Below are positions 7,820-17,121 of a stretch of 64,000 nt of DNA, piece after piece. This DNA is from Chromohalobacter beijerinckii. Its GTDB lineage: Bacteria > Pseudomonadota > Gammaproteobacteria > Pseudomonadales > Halomonadaceae. Each line of letters begins with the position of its first letter. The stretch's first letter is position 1. Where the stretch lies: contig NZ_JAKGAK010000002.1 in the NCBI RefSeq assembly GCF_023061185.1, forward strand, positions 1 to 64,000, given 5' to 3'. The notes beneath the pieces are model-generated. The model searched no databases. It saw nothing but the letters and a program-made list of their open reading frames with translations, and was not told the origin of the DNA. The position numbers and the translations under genes were made by a program.

Positions 7820-8593
7820 CTACTTCTCCAGCAGTTCCGCGACCGAGTTGAGCACTTCGCGGGGGCGGAAGGGGTAGCGCTCGATTTCCTCCCGCGTGGC
7901 GATGCCGGTCATTACCAGCACCGTGTGCAGACCGGCCTCGATGCCGGCGATGACGTCGGTATCCATTCGGTCGCCGATCATGCCGGTGCGCTCGGAATGC
8001 GTGCCGAGTTTGTTCATGGCCGAGCGAAACATCATCGGGTTGGGCTTGCCGACGTAATAAGGTTCGCGCTTGGTGGCGGCGGTGATCAAAGCCGCGACCG
8101 CGCCTGTAGCGGGCAACGGCCCTTCGGGACTGGGGCCGGTGACATCGGGGTTGGTGGCGATGAAACGTGCACCGCCGTTGATCAAACGAATCGCGCGGGT
8201 GATCGCTTCGAACGAATAGCTGCGGGTTTCACCGAGCACGACGAAGTCGGGCGCGATATCGGTCATCACGAACCCAGCTTCGTGAAGGGCGGTGGTCAGG
8301 CCGGCTTCGCCGATCACGAAGGCCGAACCGCCAGGGGCTTGGTCGCGCAAGAAAGCGGCAGTCGCCAGGGCGGATGTCCACAGCCGGTCTTCGGGGACAT
8401 CGATGCCTAGGCGTGTCAGCCGGGCGCTGAGGTCGCGCGGCGTGTAGATGGAGTTATTGGTGAGTACAAGAAAGGGCGTGCCATTGGCGCGCCATTGGTC
8501 GATTAGCTCGACCGCGCCGGGTAGGGCCCGATCTTCGCCGATCAGTACGCCATCCATGTCCGTTAACCAGCAGTCGATCGCGCGTTCGCTCAT
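7820..8593 (-). CDS. HAD-superfamily IIA phosphatase, NagD type
   Basis: A 257-residue HAD-IIA hydrolase. Motif I is DMDGVLIGEDRALPGA near the N-terminus, motif II is VLTNNS, and a Lys lies in KPNPMMF. Motif III/IV is IGDRMDTDVIAGIEAG close to the C-terminus. The C2-type cap lies between motifs II and III. NagD proteins dephosphorylate nucleotides and sugar phosphates such as UMP/GMP and glycerol phosphates. The start at 8593 (MSERAIDCW) has AGGA about 9 bases upstream; an earlier in-frame ATG at 8632 is less likely. It is divergent from the carboxylate symporter and convergent with yghU across the palindromic element. Confidence 0.87.
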   Translation of the reverse strand: MSERAIDCWLTDMDGVLIGEDRALPGAVELIDQWRANGTPFLVLTNNSIYTPRDLSARLTRLGIDVPEDRLWTSALATAAFLRDQAPGGSAFVIGEAGLTTALHEAGFVMTDIAPDFVVLGETRSYSFEAITRAIRLINGGARFIATNPDVTGPSPEGPLPATGAVAALITAATKREPYYVGKPNPMMFRSAMNKLGTHSERTGMIGDRMDTDVIAGIEAGLHTVLVMTGIATREEIERYPFRPREVLNSVAELLEK

Positions 8594-8727
8594 CGCTTTG
8601 ATGTCCTGTTGCTGAATCGATGCGACCAGCATAATGGTAATGTAGCGCCGCCGCAGCCTCCATGTCGGGTATTTTGCCTAACATGAGGCGAAACGCGGTG
8701 TCGGCCAAACAAGGAGGAGCGGGAGCG

Positions 8728-9978
8728 GTGAAAGCAATGTGGCAGGCCTATACGAAGAGCTCATTGATCCTGAGGGTCACGATTGCGCTGGTGCTTGGCG
8801 TCGCCGTGGGCCTAGTGGGTGGCCAGGATGTCGCGGATTGGCTGGCGCCATTCGGTGATTTGCTACTGAGGCTGTTGAGGTTTCTGATCGTGCCCATCGT
8901 GCTGTTCACGCTGATGGTGGGCATCAACCAAGCCAGCGCCGGCAGCATGGGGCGCGTCGGACGCAAAGTGTTCGTCTACTATATCGGCACCTCGGCGCTG
9001 GCGATCGCCGTGGGGTTGACGGTGGCTTCGCTGTTTTCCCCGGGTAGCGGGATGACGCTGGATAGCAGTGCCGAGGTGTCGGTGCCGGAGAACCCCGGTA
9101 TTGCCCAGGTACTGCTTGGCGTGGTGCCGGATAACATCATTGGGGCGTTCGCCGAGTTGAACTTGCTGGGTATCATCTTTACCGCCATTGTCTTCGGCAT
9201 CGCCCTGTTGAAGCTGCGGACGTCCGAATCGCATGGAGCGCTGGCCGAGCAACTGTACCGTATTATCGAGGCGCTCAACGAACTCACGCTCAAGGTGATG
9301 TCGGGCGTTTTGCATTACGTGCCGATCGGCGTGTTTGCCATCGTTGCCGGCACGGTGGCTGAGCAGGGGATGGAAACATTGCTGTCGCTGGGCGACATGG
9401 TGCTAGTGCTTTATATCGCACTTGGTGTGCATTTGCTGCTCTATTGCGCCTTGATGGGGGCCTTCGGAGTCAAACTGCGGCATTTTTTCCGCGAGGCCCG
9501 CACGCCGATGGCGACCGCCTTCGCCACCCAGAGTAGTTCCGGGACGTTGCCACTGACGTTGGATGCCGCGCGCCGCATGGGGCTGTCGCGGAGCACTTAC
9601 GGCTTCAGTCTGCCGCTGGGGGCGACCATCAACATGGATGGTGCGGCGATTCGCATCGCGATTTCTGCGGTGTTCGCGGCCAATGTGATCGGCGCGCCGC
9701 TAGACTTCATCAGCATGCTGGAGATCGTGCTGATCGGCACGCTGGTGTCCATCGGCACGGCGGGCGTGCCGGGCGCCGGCATCATCATGATCGCCACGGT
9801 GTTCTCTCAGGTAGGATTGCCCATCGAGACGGTGGCGTTGCTGACCGCCATCGATGCCCTGGTGGGCATGGGCTGCACGGCGCTCAACGTCACCGGAGAT
9901 ATGGTCGGTGCTTCGATCATCTCCCGCAGCGAAGAAGACGAACAGCGCAGCACCTGCGTCGATGCGTCGCGCTCGTGA
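8728..9978 (+). CDS. sodium/proton-dicarboxylate or glutamate symporter (DAACS family)
   Basis: About 416 residues with eight membrane helices and two re-entrant loops typical of GltP/GltT/DctA proteins in the inner membrane. Diagnostic blocks are the serine-rich re-entrant loop TQSSSGTLPLTLDAARRMG, the helix 7 motif GATINMDGAA and GVPGAGIIM in the second loop. The usual NMDGT reads NMDGA here, a small deviation at the ion/substrate site. A GTG at 8728 is chosen because AGGAGG sits 10 bases upstream; ATG 8737 and upstream ATGs are alternatives. The substrate could be glutamate, aspartate, succinate or serine, and the sequence does not settle this. Confidence 0.9.
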   Translation: MKAMWQAYTKSSLILRVTIALVLGVAVGLVGGQDVADWLAPFGDLLLRLLRFLIVPIVLFTLMVGINQASAGSMGRVGRKVFVYYIGTSALAIAVGLTVASLFSPGSGMTLDSSAEVSVPENPGIAQVLLGVVPDNIIGAFAELNLLGIIFTAIVFGIALLKLRTSESHGALAEQLYRIIEALNELTLKVMSGVLHYVPIGVFAIVAGTVAEQGMETLLSLGDMVLVLYIALGVHLLLYCALMGAFGVKLRHFFREARTPMATAFATQSSSGTLPLTLDAARRMGLSRSTYGFSLPLGATINMDGAAIRIAISAVFAANVIGAPLDFISMLEIVLIGTLVSIGTAGVPGAGIIMIATVFSQVGLPIETVALLTAIDALVGMGCTALNVTGDMVGASIISRSEEDEQRSTCVDASRS

Positions 9979-10080
9979 AAGCGCGCGGCGATGACATTGC
10001 CCGCTATGCTGGGCATCTGAATTCGTCCTGCGCGCCTGATCGAATGGCATGCGACGGTGTAATTTGTCACGGGAGATGTC

Positions 10081-11496
10081 ATGCAGTGTGAAGCACAATC
10101 CGACGCTTCGGCTCTTGAGATGCGCGACGTGGTGGTCGTCGGCGGTGGCGCCAGCGGCTTGACGGCCGCACGCGCGGCGGCCAGGCGAGGGCTAAACGTC
10201 ACCTTGCTTGAACGCACGCCACAGGTCGGCGGTAATCTGCGTACCCGCCGCGACGGCGACTGGCAGATCGAGCTCGGCCCCAACACCCTGATGATGAAAC
10301 CGCCGCTGCATGCGTTGCTCGATGAGCTCGGCCTGCTCGACGAGGCGCAGCCTGCCAATCCGACTGCGCGGCGGCGTTACATTGCCTATCGAGGCGCACC
10401 GGTGGCGCTGCCGTCCCATTGGCTCAAGGCGCCGATCAATTCGCTGATCGGTCCGCGAGGCGTGGGCGCGTTGCTGCGCGAACCGTTTCAACGGCGTGCA
10501 CCGCAGGCCGAGGAAAGTCTGGCCGATTTCGTCACGCGTCGCTTGGGGCGTCGCGCGCTCGATCATCTGGTCGATCCTTTCGTTTCCGGTGTTTACGCCG
10601 GTGATCCCGAGCGGCTCTCGGCGCAGGCGGCGATGCCCCGGCTGGTGGCGTTGGAGCGCGAGTATGGCTCACTGGTTCGCGGGGGGTTGGTGCGGCTGCG
10701 CCAAGCGCGCCGTGCGGCACCCGCCTTGCCGCGCGAGTGGCGTGGCCAGTTGGTGAGCTTTCCCTCTGGTCTGCAACGCCTCGCCGAGCGTTTGGCCGAG
10801 GACATCACCGCTCAGTCCAGCGCGGCGATCCACTGCGAGTGTGAGGTTAGTGCCGTGTATCGCGAGGGTGAATACTGGCGTGTGGAGACGGCCTCGGGGC
10901 AGGGTTTTCGTGCGCGAGAGCTGGTGCTGGCGGTCCCGGCGCCCACGGCCGCCGCGCTACTGGCACCGCTCGACCAGGACATGGCCGCGCCACTGGAGGC
11001 GATCGCCTATCCGCCGGTCAACGCCGTGTCAGTAGGGTTTCGTCGTGCCGATATCGCCCATCCGCTGGATGGTTTCGGCATGCTGATTCCCGGTGTCGAG
11101 CATCGCCAGACCCTGGGCGCGCTATTTTCTTCGACGCTATTTCCCGGGCGCGCGCCTTCCGAGCATGTATTGCTCACCGCGTTTCTCGGTGGCCGTCGCC
11201 AGCCTGAAGCTGCCGAAAGCGATGATGACGCTCAGGTGGCGCAGGTCGTCGCCGATCTTCGTGACCTACTGGGTATCAGCGGCGAGCCGGTGTGGCAGAG
11301 CGTAAGCCGCTGGCCACAGGCGATTCCTCAGTACGAGCTGGGGCATTTTGAGCGTATCGCCGCCCTCGAAACGGCACTCGAGCGTCATCCAGGCCTCTCG
11401 CTCATTGGCAACTGGCGCGATGGTATCGCGGTGGGAGATTGCTTGGAGAACGGGCGGCGTCTCGGCGAGCGGATCGCCGAGACGCTCGGCACCTAG
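10081..11496 (+). CDS. hemG: oxygen-dependent protoporphyrinogen oxidase (HemY-type PPOX)
   Basis: A 471-residue FAD enzyme for the conversion of protoporphyrinogen IX to protoporphyrin IX in haem synthesis. The N-terminal Rossmann motif VVVGGGASGLTAARAAARRG lies at residues about 18-37, followed by NLRTRRDGDWQIELGPNTL. The PPOX-specific stretch LDHLVDPFVSGVYAGDPERLS lies near residue 160. The C-terminal FAD contact is GNWRDGIAVGDCLENG. Many gammaproteobacteria use the flavodoxin-like HemG or HemJ instead, so this is the monooxygenase-like class found in Bacillus, plants and mitochondria. It stands alone and is convergent with the CurA-like gene. Other amine-oxidase-fold enzymes are possible but the PPOX block is convincing. 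Confidence 0.88.
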   Translation: MQCEAQSDASALEMRDVVVVGGGASGLTAARAAARRGLNVTLLERTPQVGGNLRTRRDGDWQIELGPNTLMMKPPLHALLDELGLLDEAQPANPTARRRYIAYRGAPVALPSHWLKAPINSLIGPRGVGALLREPFQRRAPQAEESLADFVTRRLGRRALDHLVDPFVSGVYAGDPERLSAQAAMPRLVALEREYGSLVRGGLVRLRQARRAAPALPREWRGQLVSFPSGLQRLAERLAEDITAQSSAAIHCECEVSAVYREGEYWRVETASGQGFRARELVLAVPAPTAAALLAPLDQDMAAPLEAIAYPPVNAVSVGFRRADIAHPLDGFGMLIPGVEHRQTLGALFSSTLFPGRAPSEHVLLTAFLGGRRQPEAAESDDDAQVAQVVADLRDLLGISGEPVWQSVSRWPQAIPQYELGHFERIAALETALERHPGLSLIGNWRDGIAVGDCLENGRRLGERIAETLGT

Positions 11497-11507
11497 CCGA
11501 CGGCGTT

Positions 11508-12512
11508 TTACAGCCGGACCAGCATCTTGCCGGTGTTGCCGCCTTCGAAGAGCTTGAGGAACGCGTCGGGTGTGCGTTCGAGGCCTTCCTCGACGGTTTC
11601 CCGATAGTCGATCTCGCCACGCGCTACGAGCGGGCCGATCTCTTGCAGGAACTCGGGGTAGTGTTCCCAGTTTTCGGCGTCGAGGATGATGAAGCCTTCC
11701 ATCCGTGCGCGACGGATCAGCAACCGGGACAGATTGCTGGGGCCGGGCGTGGGCGTTTCCGCGTTATAGCTGTCGATCAAGCCACATACCGCGATACGCG
11801 CTCCGACGCGAATGTTGTCTAGCGCGGCTTCGAGACAATCGCCGCCGACGTTTTCGTAGTAGACATCGAACCCATCGGGGCTGGCAGCCTTGAGGTCGGC
11901 GCTGAGCTGTTGCGCGTCTTTGCCGCGATAGGTGACCGCGCTCACGCCGAGCGATTCCAGCCATTCGAGTTTTTCTGGTGCGCCGGCGATACCCACGACA
12001 TGACAGCCCTTGGCCTTGGCCAATTGCACGGCCAGGGAGCCGACGGCACCGCTCGCTGCGCTGACCAGCACGCGCTCGCCTTCCTTGAGCTGGGCAATGC
12101 GGTTGAGCCCCGTCCAGGCGGTCATGCCCGGCATGCCGAGCACGCCGAGAAAGGCTTGTGGTGGCACGTCGAGATCGGGCAATGCCTGCAAGCTATCGCC
12201 GGGGACCTGGGCGATATCGCGCCAGCCGCCCATGTGCACGACGCGGTCTCCGGGGGTGAAGCGTTCGTCGCGCGATTCGAGCACCTCGCCGATGGCGGCG
12301 CCTTCGAGCGGCTCGCCCAAGGTGAAAGGCGGTACGTAAGTCGTTACGCCGTCCATTCGCCCGCGCATGTAGGGATCGACCGACAACCAGAGGTTTCTCA
12401 AGCGAACCTCGCCTGCCGCAAGCTCGGGCAGTTCTTGGGATTCCAAAGTGAAAAAATCCCGAGACGGCAGGCCTTGCGGATGGGAATGAATGGTGAAGTA
12501 GCGTGATTCCAT
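11508..12512 (-). CDS. NADPH-dependent MDR reductase (CurA/YncB-like, leukotriene B4 dehydrogenase family)
   Basis: A 334-residue zinc-free medium-chain reductase. The N-terminal lobe has LRNLWLSVDPYMRGRM and the conserved GEVLESRDERFTPGDRV. The Rossmann lobe has VSAASGAVGSLAVQLAKAKGC with an AxxGxxG nucleotide site, and GFDVYYENVGGDCLEAAL is typical of the family. E. coli CurA and related enzymes reduce alpha,beta-unsaturated ketones with NADPH in the cytoplasm. The start at 12512 (MESRYFTIHS) has GGGAG upstream; an in-frame ATG at 12539 is less likely. It is monocistronic and convergent with the PPOX gene. Confidence 0.9.
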   Translation of the reverse strand: MESRYFTIHSHPQGLPSRDFFTLESQELPELAAGEVRLRNLWLSVDPYMRGRMDGVTTYVPPFTLGEPLEGAAIGEVLESRDERFTPGDRVVHMGGWRDIAQVPGDSLQALPDLDVPPQAFLGVLGMPGMTAWTGLNRIAQLKEGERVLVSAASGAVGSLAVQLAKAKGCHVVGIAGAPEKLEWLESLGVSAVTYRGKDAQQLSADLKAASPDGFDVYYENVGGDCLEAALDNIRVGARIAVCGLIDSYNAETPTPGPSNLSRLLIRRARMEGFIILDAENWEHYPEFLQEIGPLVARGEIDYRETVEEGLERTPDAFLKLFEGGNTGKMLVRL

Positions 12513-12670
12513 GATGTCTCCCGCTGTGATGACAGGCACGTTGGATGTTGCACACTCGGATGTGTGTGCACGTATTCATGAGATGGGCATGATGGTGGCC
12601 GTACGCAAGGGACGTTTCAGGGTGACAGTCTGATAGTCTGTCGATGATGCTCTTCATTTAAGGATATTGC

Positions 12671-13117
12671 ATGAAACGAGTAGTTGCTGGCTTGAGTGTG
12701 TTGCTCGCCGTTATCGTCATTGCCGGTTGCGCCATGCAGAAAGAACCCGACTCCGCACGACCGGACGAGCCTCTGGTGAACACGTATTGGAAGCTGACGG
12801 AGCTGGAGGGCGCGCCGGTCGAGGTCGTTGCCAATCAGCGTGAGCCGCATTTCGTCTTGCATGCCGATCCGGCTCGCGTCATGGGATCGACGGGATGCAA
12901 TCGCATGATGGGCAATTATCGTGTAGAGGAAGACAGGCTGTATTTTTCATCTCTGGCCACTACACGTATGGCATGTGAGCAGGGCGTCCACACCGAGCAG
13001 CGCTTTCTCGATGTGTTGAACGCTACCGACGAATGGCGCGTCACGGGCGAGCATTTGACACTGTTGGATGCGCAGCACGAGACGCTCGCGCGCTTCAAGG
13101 CAGTGCATTTGCAGTAG
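12671..13117 (+). CDS. META-domain (HslJ-like) lipoprotein
   Basis: A 148-residue protein with a lipoprotein signal peptide: KR at the start, a hydrophobic core and the lipobox VIAGC, giving a lipidated Cys near residue 20. The mature part is a META domain with NTYWKLTELEGAPVEV, HADPARVMGSTGCNRMMGNYRV and LYFSSLATTRMACEQG. The two Cys residues near GSTGCN and RMACEQ match those conserved in HslJ/META proteins. HslJ in E. coli is linked to novobiocin resistance and envelope stress. It is flanked by the divergent CurA-like gene and by the aldose epimerase. Confidence 0.9.
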   Translation: MKRVVAGLSVLLAVIVIAGCAMQKEPDSARPDEPLVNTYWKLTELEGAPVEVVANQREPHFVLHADPARVMGSTGCNRMMGNYRVEEDRLYFSSLATTRMACEQGVHTEQRFLDVLNATDEWRVTGEHLTLLDAQHETLARFKAVHLQ

Positions 13118-13341
13118 TGTGTCAACAGAGGAACAAACGATGAATCGACGTTGGTCTAGCATGGGGCGCCGCGGCCGGTAGCGAGAGCGCTGCCAATAGC
13201 GTGGCCTGCGTTGTGGCGATATCCATTAGGACATGAGGATGTCGTCACTCGGTTATTGGTGAGGGAGGATCGGCCCGGCTAGCGTGAAATGGTGAAGCGT
13301 CGCATTGGGTGGCGCTGAGATGCGTTATCGAGGGGCCGAGG

Positions 13342-14535
13342 ATGACACGATTTCAGACGATTCCGCGATTGGCGTTGGGCATGGGAATGACATGCTTGGC
13401 ATTAAGTGCGGCACAGGCAGACGAGATGACTACACAGACTCTTTCCGTCGAAAAACAGAGTTTCGGCCAACTTCCCGATGGCCGTGAGGTCGAGGCGTAT
13501 CACCTAAGCAACGGCAATGGCATCGACATGCAGGTGATTACCTACGGCGGCATCATTACCTCTCTGAGCACCCCGGACGCGCAGGGCAATGTCGACGACA
13601 TCGTGCTGGGGTTCGATTCCCTGGAAGATTATCGTTCCGAGGCATACCGTAAATCCAATCCCTACTTTGGCGCCCTGATCGGTCGTTACGGCAATCGTAT
13701 TGCCGAGGGGCGCTTCACGCTCGATGGCACGACCTACGAGCTGGCAACCAACGATGGCCCCAATCATCTCCACGGGGGCGATAAAGGGTTCGATAAGCGA
13801 CTTTGGCAGGCGCATTCCTTCGAGAACGACACTGGCGTCGGCGTCGAGTTGCGCTATACCAGCGAAGATGGCGAGGAAGGCTATCCCGGCACGTTGGAAA
13901 CTCGCGTGCGGTATACGCTGACCCCTGACGACAAAATGATCATCGACTATCACGCCACCACCGACAAGGCGACGCCGGTCAATTTGACCCAGCACAGCTA
14001 CTTCAATCTCGAGGGCGAAGGCAGCGGGCCGATCACCGACCATCGGTTGATGCTCAATGCCGATGCTTTTACCCCGATTGGGGACACGTTGATTCCGACG
14101 GGGGAGATTCGAGACGTGGCGGGTACGCCGTTCGATTTCCGCGAGGCCACGGCGATCGGGGCACGCTTAGGCGATGACAATACCCAGCTCGAATACGGCC
14201 AGGGCTACGATCACAATTTCGTTTTAGTGCGTGACGAAGCGGCTGCAGGAGAACTGGTAACGGCTGCCCGCGTCGTAGCGCCGGACAGTGGCCGCGTGCT
14301 GGAGATCGCCACTACCGAGCCAGGGATTCAATTCTATTCGGGGAATTTTCTCGATGGCACGCTGACCGGCAAGGGGGGCGAAGCCTACGAAAAGCGTGGC
14401 GGTTTCGCACTGGAAACTCAGCACTTTCCGGATTCTCCCAACCAGGCGGATTTTCCGTCGACGATCCTCAAGCCTGGCGATACGTATGAGTCGCGCACGG
14501 TATGGCGCTTTGCCACGCAGGGCGACGACAGCTGA
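13342..14535 (+). CDS. galM: secreted aldose 1-epimerase (galactose mutarotase)
   Basis: A 397-residue GalM with a cleavable signal peptide (hydrophobic LALGMGMTCLALSAAQA, predicted cut after AQA). Mutarotase blocks include VITYGGIITSLSTPDAQGNVDDIVLGFDSL, the NPYFGALIGRYGNRIAEG Arg region, the first catalytic His in NDGPNHLHGGDKGFDKRLW, NLTQHSYFNLEG with the second His, and the C-terminal Glu in GGFALETQHFPDSPNQ. A periplasmic GalM would interconvert alpha and beta aldoses before uptake. The start at 13342 begins the signal peptide; an in-frame ATG at 13309 would place charged residues ahead of it. It ends just before the convergent GGDEF/EAL gene. Confidence 0.93.
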   Translation: MTRFQTIPRLALGMGMTCLALSAAQADEMTTQTLSVEKQSFGQLPDGREVEAYHLSNGNGIDMQVITYGGIITSLSTPDAQGNVDDIVLGFDSLEDYRSEAYRKSNPYFGALIGRYGNRIAEGRFTLDGTTYELATNDGPNHLHGGDKGFDKRLWQAHSFENDTGVGVELRYTSEDGEEGYPGTLETRVRYTLTPDDKMIIDYHATTDKATPVNLTQHSYFNLEGEGSGPITDHRLMLNADAFTPIGDTLIPTGEIRDVAGTPFDFREATAIGARLGDDNTQLEYGQGYDHNFVLVRDEAAAGELVTAARVVAPDSGRVLEIATTEPGIQFYSGNFLDGTLTGKGGEAYEKRGGFALETQHFPDSPNQADFPSTILKPGDTYESRTVWRFATQGDDS

Positions 14536-14541
14536 ACGAGG

Positions 14542-16887
14542 TCAGGGGTGCGCGTAGCACGCCGCCCAGTCCAAGGCTTCACCGAGGGGCAAGGCAGGGC
14601 TGTAAAGAAAGCCTTGCCCCATGTCGCAACCCATGGCGATGAGTTTTTCCTCGGTGGCGCGATGCTCGACGCCCTCGGCGATCACGCGGCGGTTGAAACT
14701 TCTGGAAAGCGCGATGATCGCCTCGACGATCATTTCATCCTCTGGGTCATCCAACATGCCGAGGATGAACGAGCGATCGATCTTGATCTCGTTGGTGGAG
14801 AATTTGCGCAGGTAACTCAATGAGGCGAAACCGGTGCCGAAGTCATCGAGAGAGAGCTGCACACCCAGTGCCTGACATGCCTTGATGTTCGATGCTGCAA
14901 GACCAGCGTCATCGAGTGCCGTGCTTTCGAGAATTTCGAGCGTCAGGCGTTTGCGAAACGCCATGTCATATCGGCTTAGTGTGTTGTTCAGATGGTCGAG
15001 AAACTCGTCGTTGAGAAAATGGGACGGGCTCAAGTTGATGCTGATGGTGTAAGGCAGGCCTTGTGCCTGGAACGTTTCGAGGGTCGATACTGCCTGGTTG
15101 ATGACATGCTTGCCGAGTTCGATGTCAAGCTTAGTATGTTCGATATAGGGCAGGAAACGCCCCGGATATACGAGCTTGCCGGATGGATGATGCCAGCGTA
15201 TCAAGCACTCGAACCCCGAGACGACCCCGGTCTTGTAATGTAACTTGGGTTGATAGAAAAGTTCGAGTTGATCGTTGTCCAGGGCATGCTGCACTTGCTC
15301 TCCGATGGCGAAGCGCTCTTGCTGGGAATGATGACTCTCAAGGTCGAAGAAGTGATAACGGTTCTTGCCCGTTTCCTTGGCGGTATACATGGCTTGGTCG
15401 GCATGACGTAGCAGTAAATCGCTATCCGAGTCATCGCTTGGAAAGCGTGTTATCCCCATGCTGGCGGACAACTCGATAACGTGCCCTTGAAGATGCATGG
15501 GGTGGCGCAGTTGATCGAGGATATGCCGGTAGGTTGTTGGGTGGTCTACATCACGGAGAATGATCACGAACTCGTCACCACTCAGTCGGGCGATGACATC
15601 GTGATGGCGTACGGCGCCGCGGAGTCGATCTGCAACGCATCTGAGCACCTCGTCGCCGACGGCGTGGCCTTGGCGGTCGTTGATCGCCTTGAAGTCATCC
15701 AGGTCGAGAAAACACACTGAAATCGAACCGCGCCGGTGTCTTGCAGCAGTGAGCTCATCCTGGAACAGTTCATTGAGAAGATAACGGTTGGGCAGGCCCG
15801 TGAGGCCATCGATATTGACGGCTTCATGCAACCATTGCTTTTTCTCCTGATTGATAGCGTTGAGACGCTCGCGCTCGAACAGGGTTTCCACGGTCTGTAA
15901 GAGCGGTGACAGCAAGGCAATCAATGACGGTGGATATCCCTCGCTGCGGTTGGCAATGCCGATCAGTCCTATCTGTTCGTTCCCGGTATGTAAGGGAATG
16001 CCCATGTAAGTGTGGATGTCGGGATAATGGCCTGGAAAAAGAAAGGGCAATTTTAGAGGCGACTCGAATGTCCGACTGACGGTATATCGAGTGCGGATGG
16101 GAAGGCCTAGAAGTTCATCGAGTCCGTCGATAGGTACGTACGTATCGGCGTCGATTCTCGCGCTGACGTTGGCCGATTGGCACCGTACAATACCGGATTG
16201 GGCCGTAATACGAAGATGAGATTTCTCATGCGCTTTATCGTCAATCTCCCCGACGAAGCCCACTTGACTACCCGTTAAATGCAATAACTCTGAGAGTAAC
16301 GCTTCATGAGCCGTCGTTTTCTCTTCGCTGGATAAGAAAGCGTCTTGTACACGTTGAATGGCGTACGCCATTTTTTGTGTGTAAACGTCATAGTATGTGT
16401 CGGTATCAGTGCATACGCGCTCGATTTCCTCCTCCAATATCGCTGCCAGACTGCGCAGGATGCTGAAGTCCATGCGAGATGCATCACGTGGAGTAGAGTC
16501 AATAAGGCATAAGGTTCCGATCTTGAAGCCTGTGGGGTCGCGCACGGGTATGCCGGCATAGAATCGAATGAAGGGCGTGCCGGTAACGAGTGGGTTTTTA
16601 CAGAAAAGAGGATCGTTGGCTGCATTTTCAACGACATAAATACTATTTTGTTGGATAGTATGATCGCAAAAGGCATGTCGTCGAGGGGTCGTTTCTATGC
16701 CAAGATTTTGCTTGGACTTGAACCATTGACGCTTGGCATCGACGAGCGTGAAGAGCGTGGTATTGACTTGATAGTGCTGCTTTGCAATACGCGTCAGACG
16801 GTCGAAGCGTTCCTCCGGGAGGGTGTCCAGAAGCCCGGTTTCATGCAGTGCATGAAGTCGACGTTGCTCATGTCGTTTTAGCGCCAC
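14542..16887 (-). CDS. GAF-GAF-GGDEF-EAL cyclic-di-GMP protein
   Basis: A 781-residue soluble signalling protein. A GAF domain lies at about 20-165 (LFTLVDAKRQWFKS, AFCDHTI, FYAGIPVRDPTGFKIGTLCLID). A second GAF-like domain lies at about 190-340 (TGSQVGFVGEI, YMGIPLHTGNEQIGLIGIANR). GGDEF follows at about 360-515 (DGLTGLPNRYLLNELF, DLDDFKAINDRQGH) with the active-site loop RLSGDEF. The EAL domain at about 530-775 has ECLIRWHHP in place of EAL, then LEILESTA, LDDFGTGFASL, EIKIDRSFI and AEGVE, so phosphodiesterase residues look intact. SGDEF loops can be active. The start is a GTG at 16887 with GGGAG upstream. It is divergent from a small regulator-like gene. Confidence 0.92.
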   Translation of the reverse strand: MALKRHEQRRLHALHETGLLDTLPEERFDRLTRIAKQHYQVNTTLFTLVDAKRQWFKSKQNLGIETTPRRHAFCDHTIQQNSIYVVENAANDPLFCKNPLVTGTPFIRFYAGIPVRDPTGFKIGTLCLIDSTPRDASRMDFSILRSLAAILEEEIERVCTDTDTYYDVYTQKMAYAIQRVQDAFLSSEEKTTAHEALLSELLHLTGSQVGFVGEIDDKAHEKSHLRITAQSGIVRCQSANVSARIDADTYVPIDGLDELLGLPIRTRYTVSRTFESPLKLPFLFPGHYPDIHTYMGIPLHTGNEQIGLIGIANRSEGYPPSLIALLSPLLQTVETLFERERLNAINQEKKQWLHEAVNIDGLTGLPNRYLLNELFQDELTAARHRRGSISVCFLDLDDFKAINDRQGHAVGDEVLRCVADRLRGAVRHHDVIARLSGDEFVIILRDVDHPTTYRHILDQLRHPMHLQGHVIELSASMGITRFPSDDSDSDLLLRHADQAMYTAKETGKNRYHFFDLESHHSQQERFAIGEQVQHALDNDQLELFYQPKLHYKTGVVSGFECLIRWHHPSGKLVYPGRFLPYIEHTKLDIELGKHVINQAVSTLETFQAQGLPYTISINLSPSHFLNDEFLDHLNNTLSRYDMAFRKRLTLEILESTALDDAGLAASNIKACQALGVQLSLDDFGTGFASLSYLRKFSTNEIKIDRSFILGMLDDPEDEMIVEAIIALSRSFNRRVIAEGVEHRATEEKLIAMGCDMGQGFLYSPALPLGEALDWAACYAHP

Positions 16888-17121
16888 AATGCCATCTCCC
16901 GATGTCTAGAATGCGCAACCGTTTGTTTGAATTCAGTGAGACGTCGTACGAGACGCTTAGCCGATCCACCTTCCCCCTGTATCATGGTTGGTCCACCCGG
17001 AAGCACCAGGGCATATAGGGGCTGAATCATGAACCGTCCAATCAGCGCACTGAATGGATAATTCAATATTAAAGTGAACAACGATTCAACGCGAATTGAA
17101 TCATTGATTCAAATTCAGCGT

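Noticed and set aside
13139-13180. 13-codon ORF MNRRWSSMGRRGR after GAGGAAC
   Set aside because: Too short, no known relatives, and the region reads as an ordinary spacer before galM.
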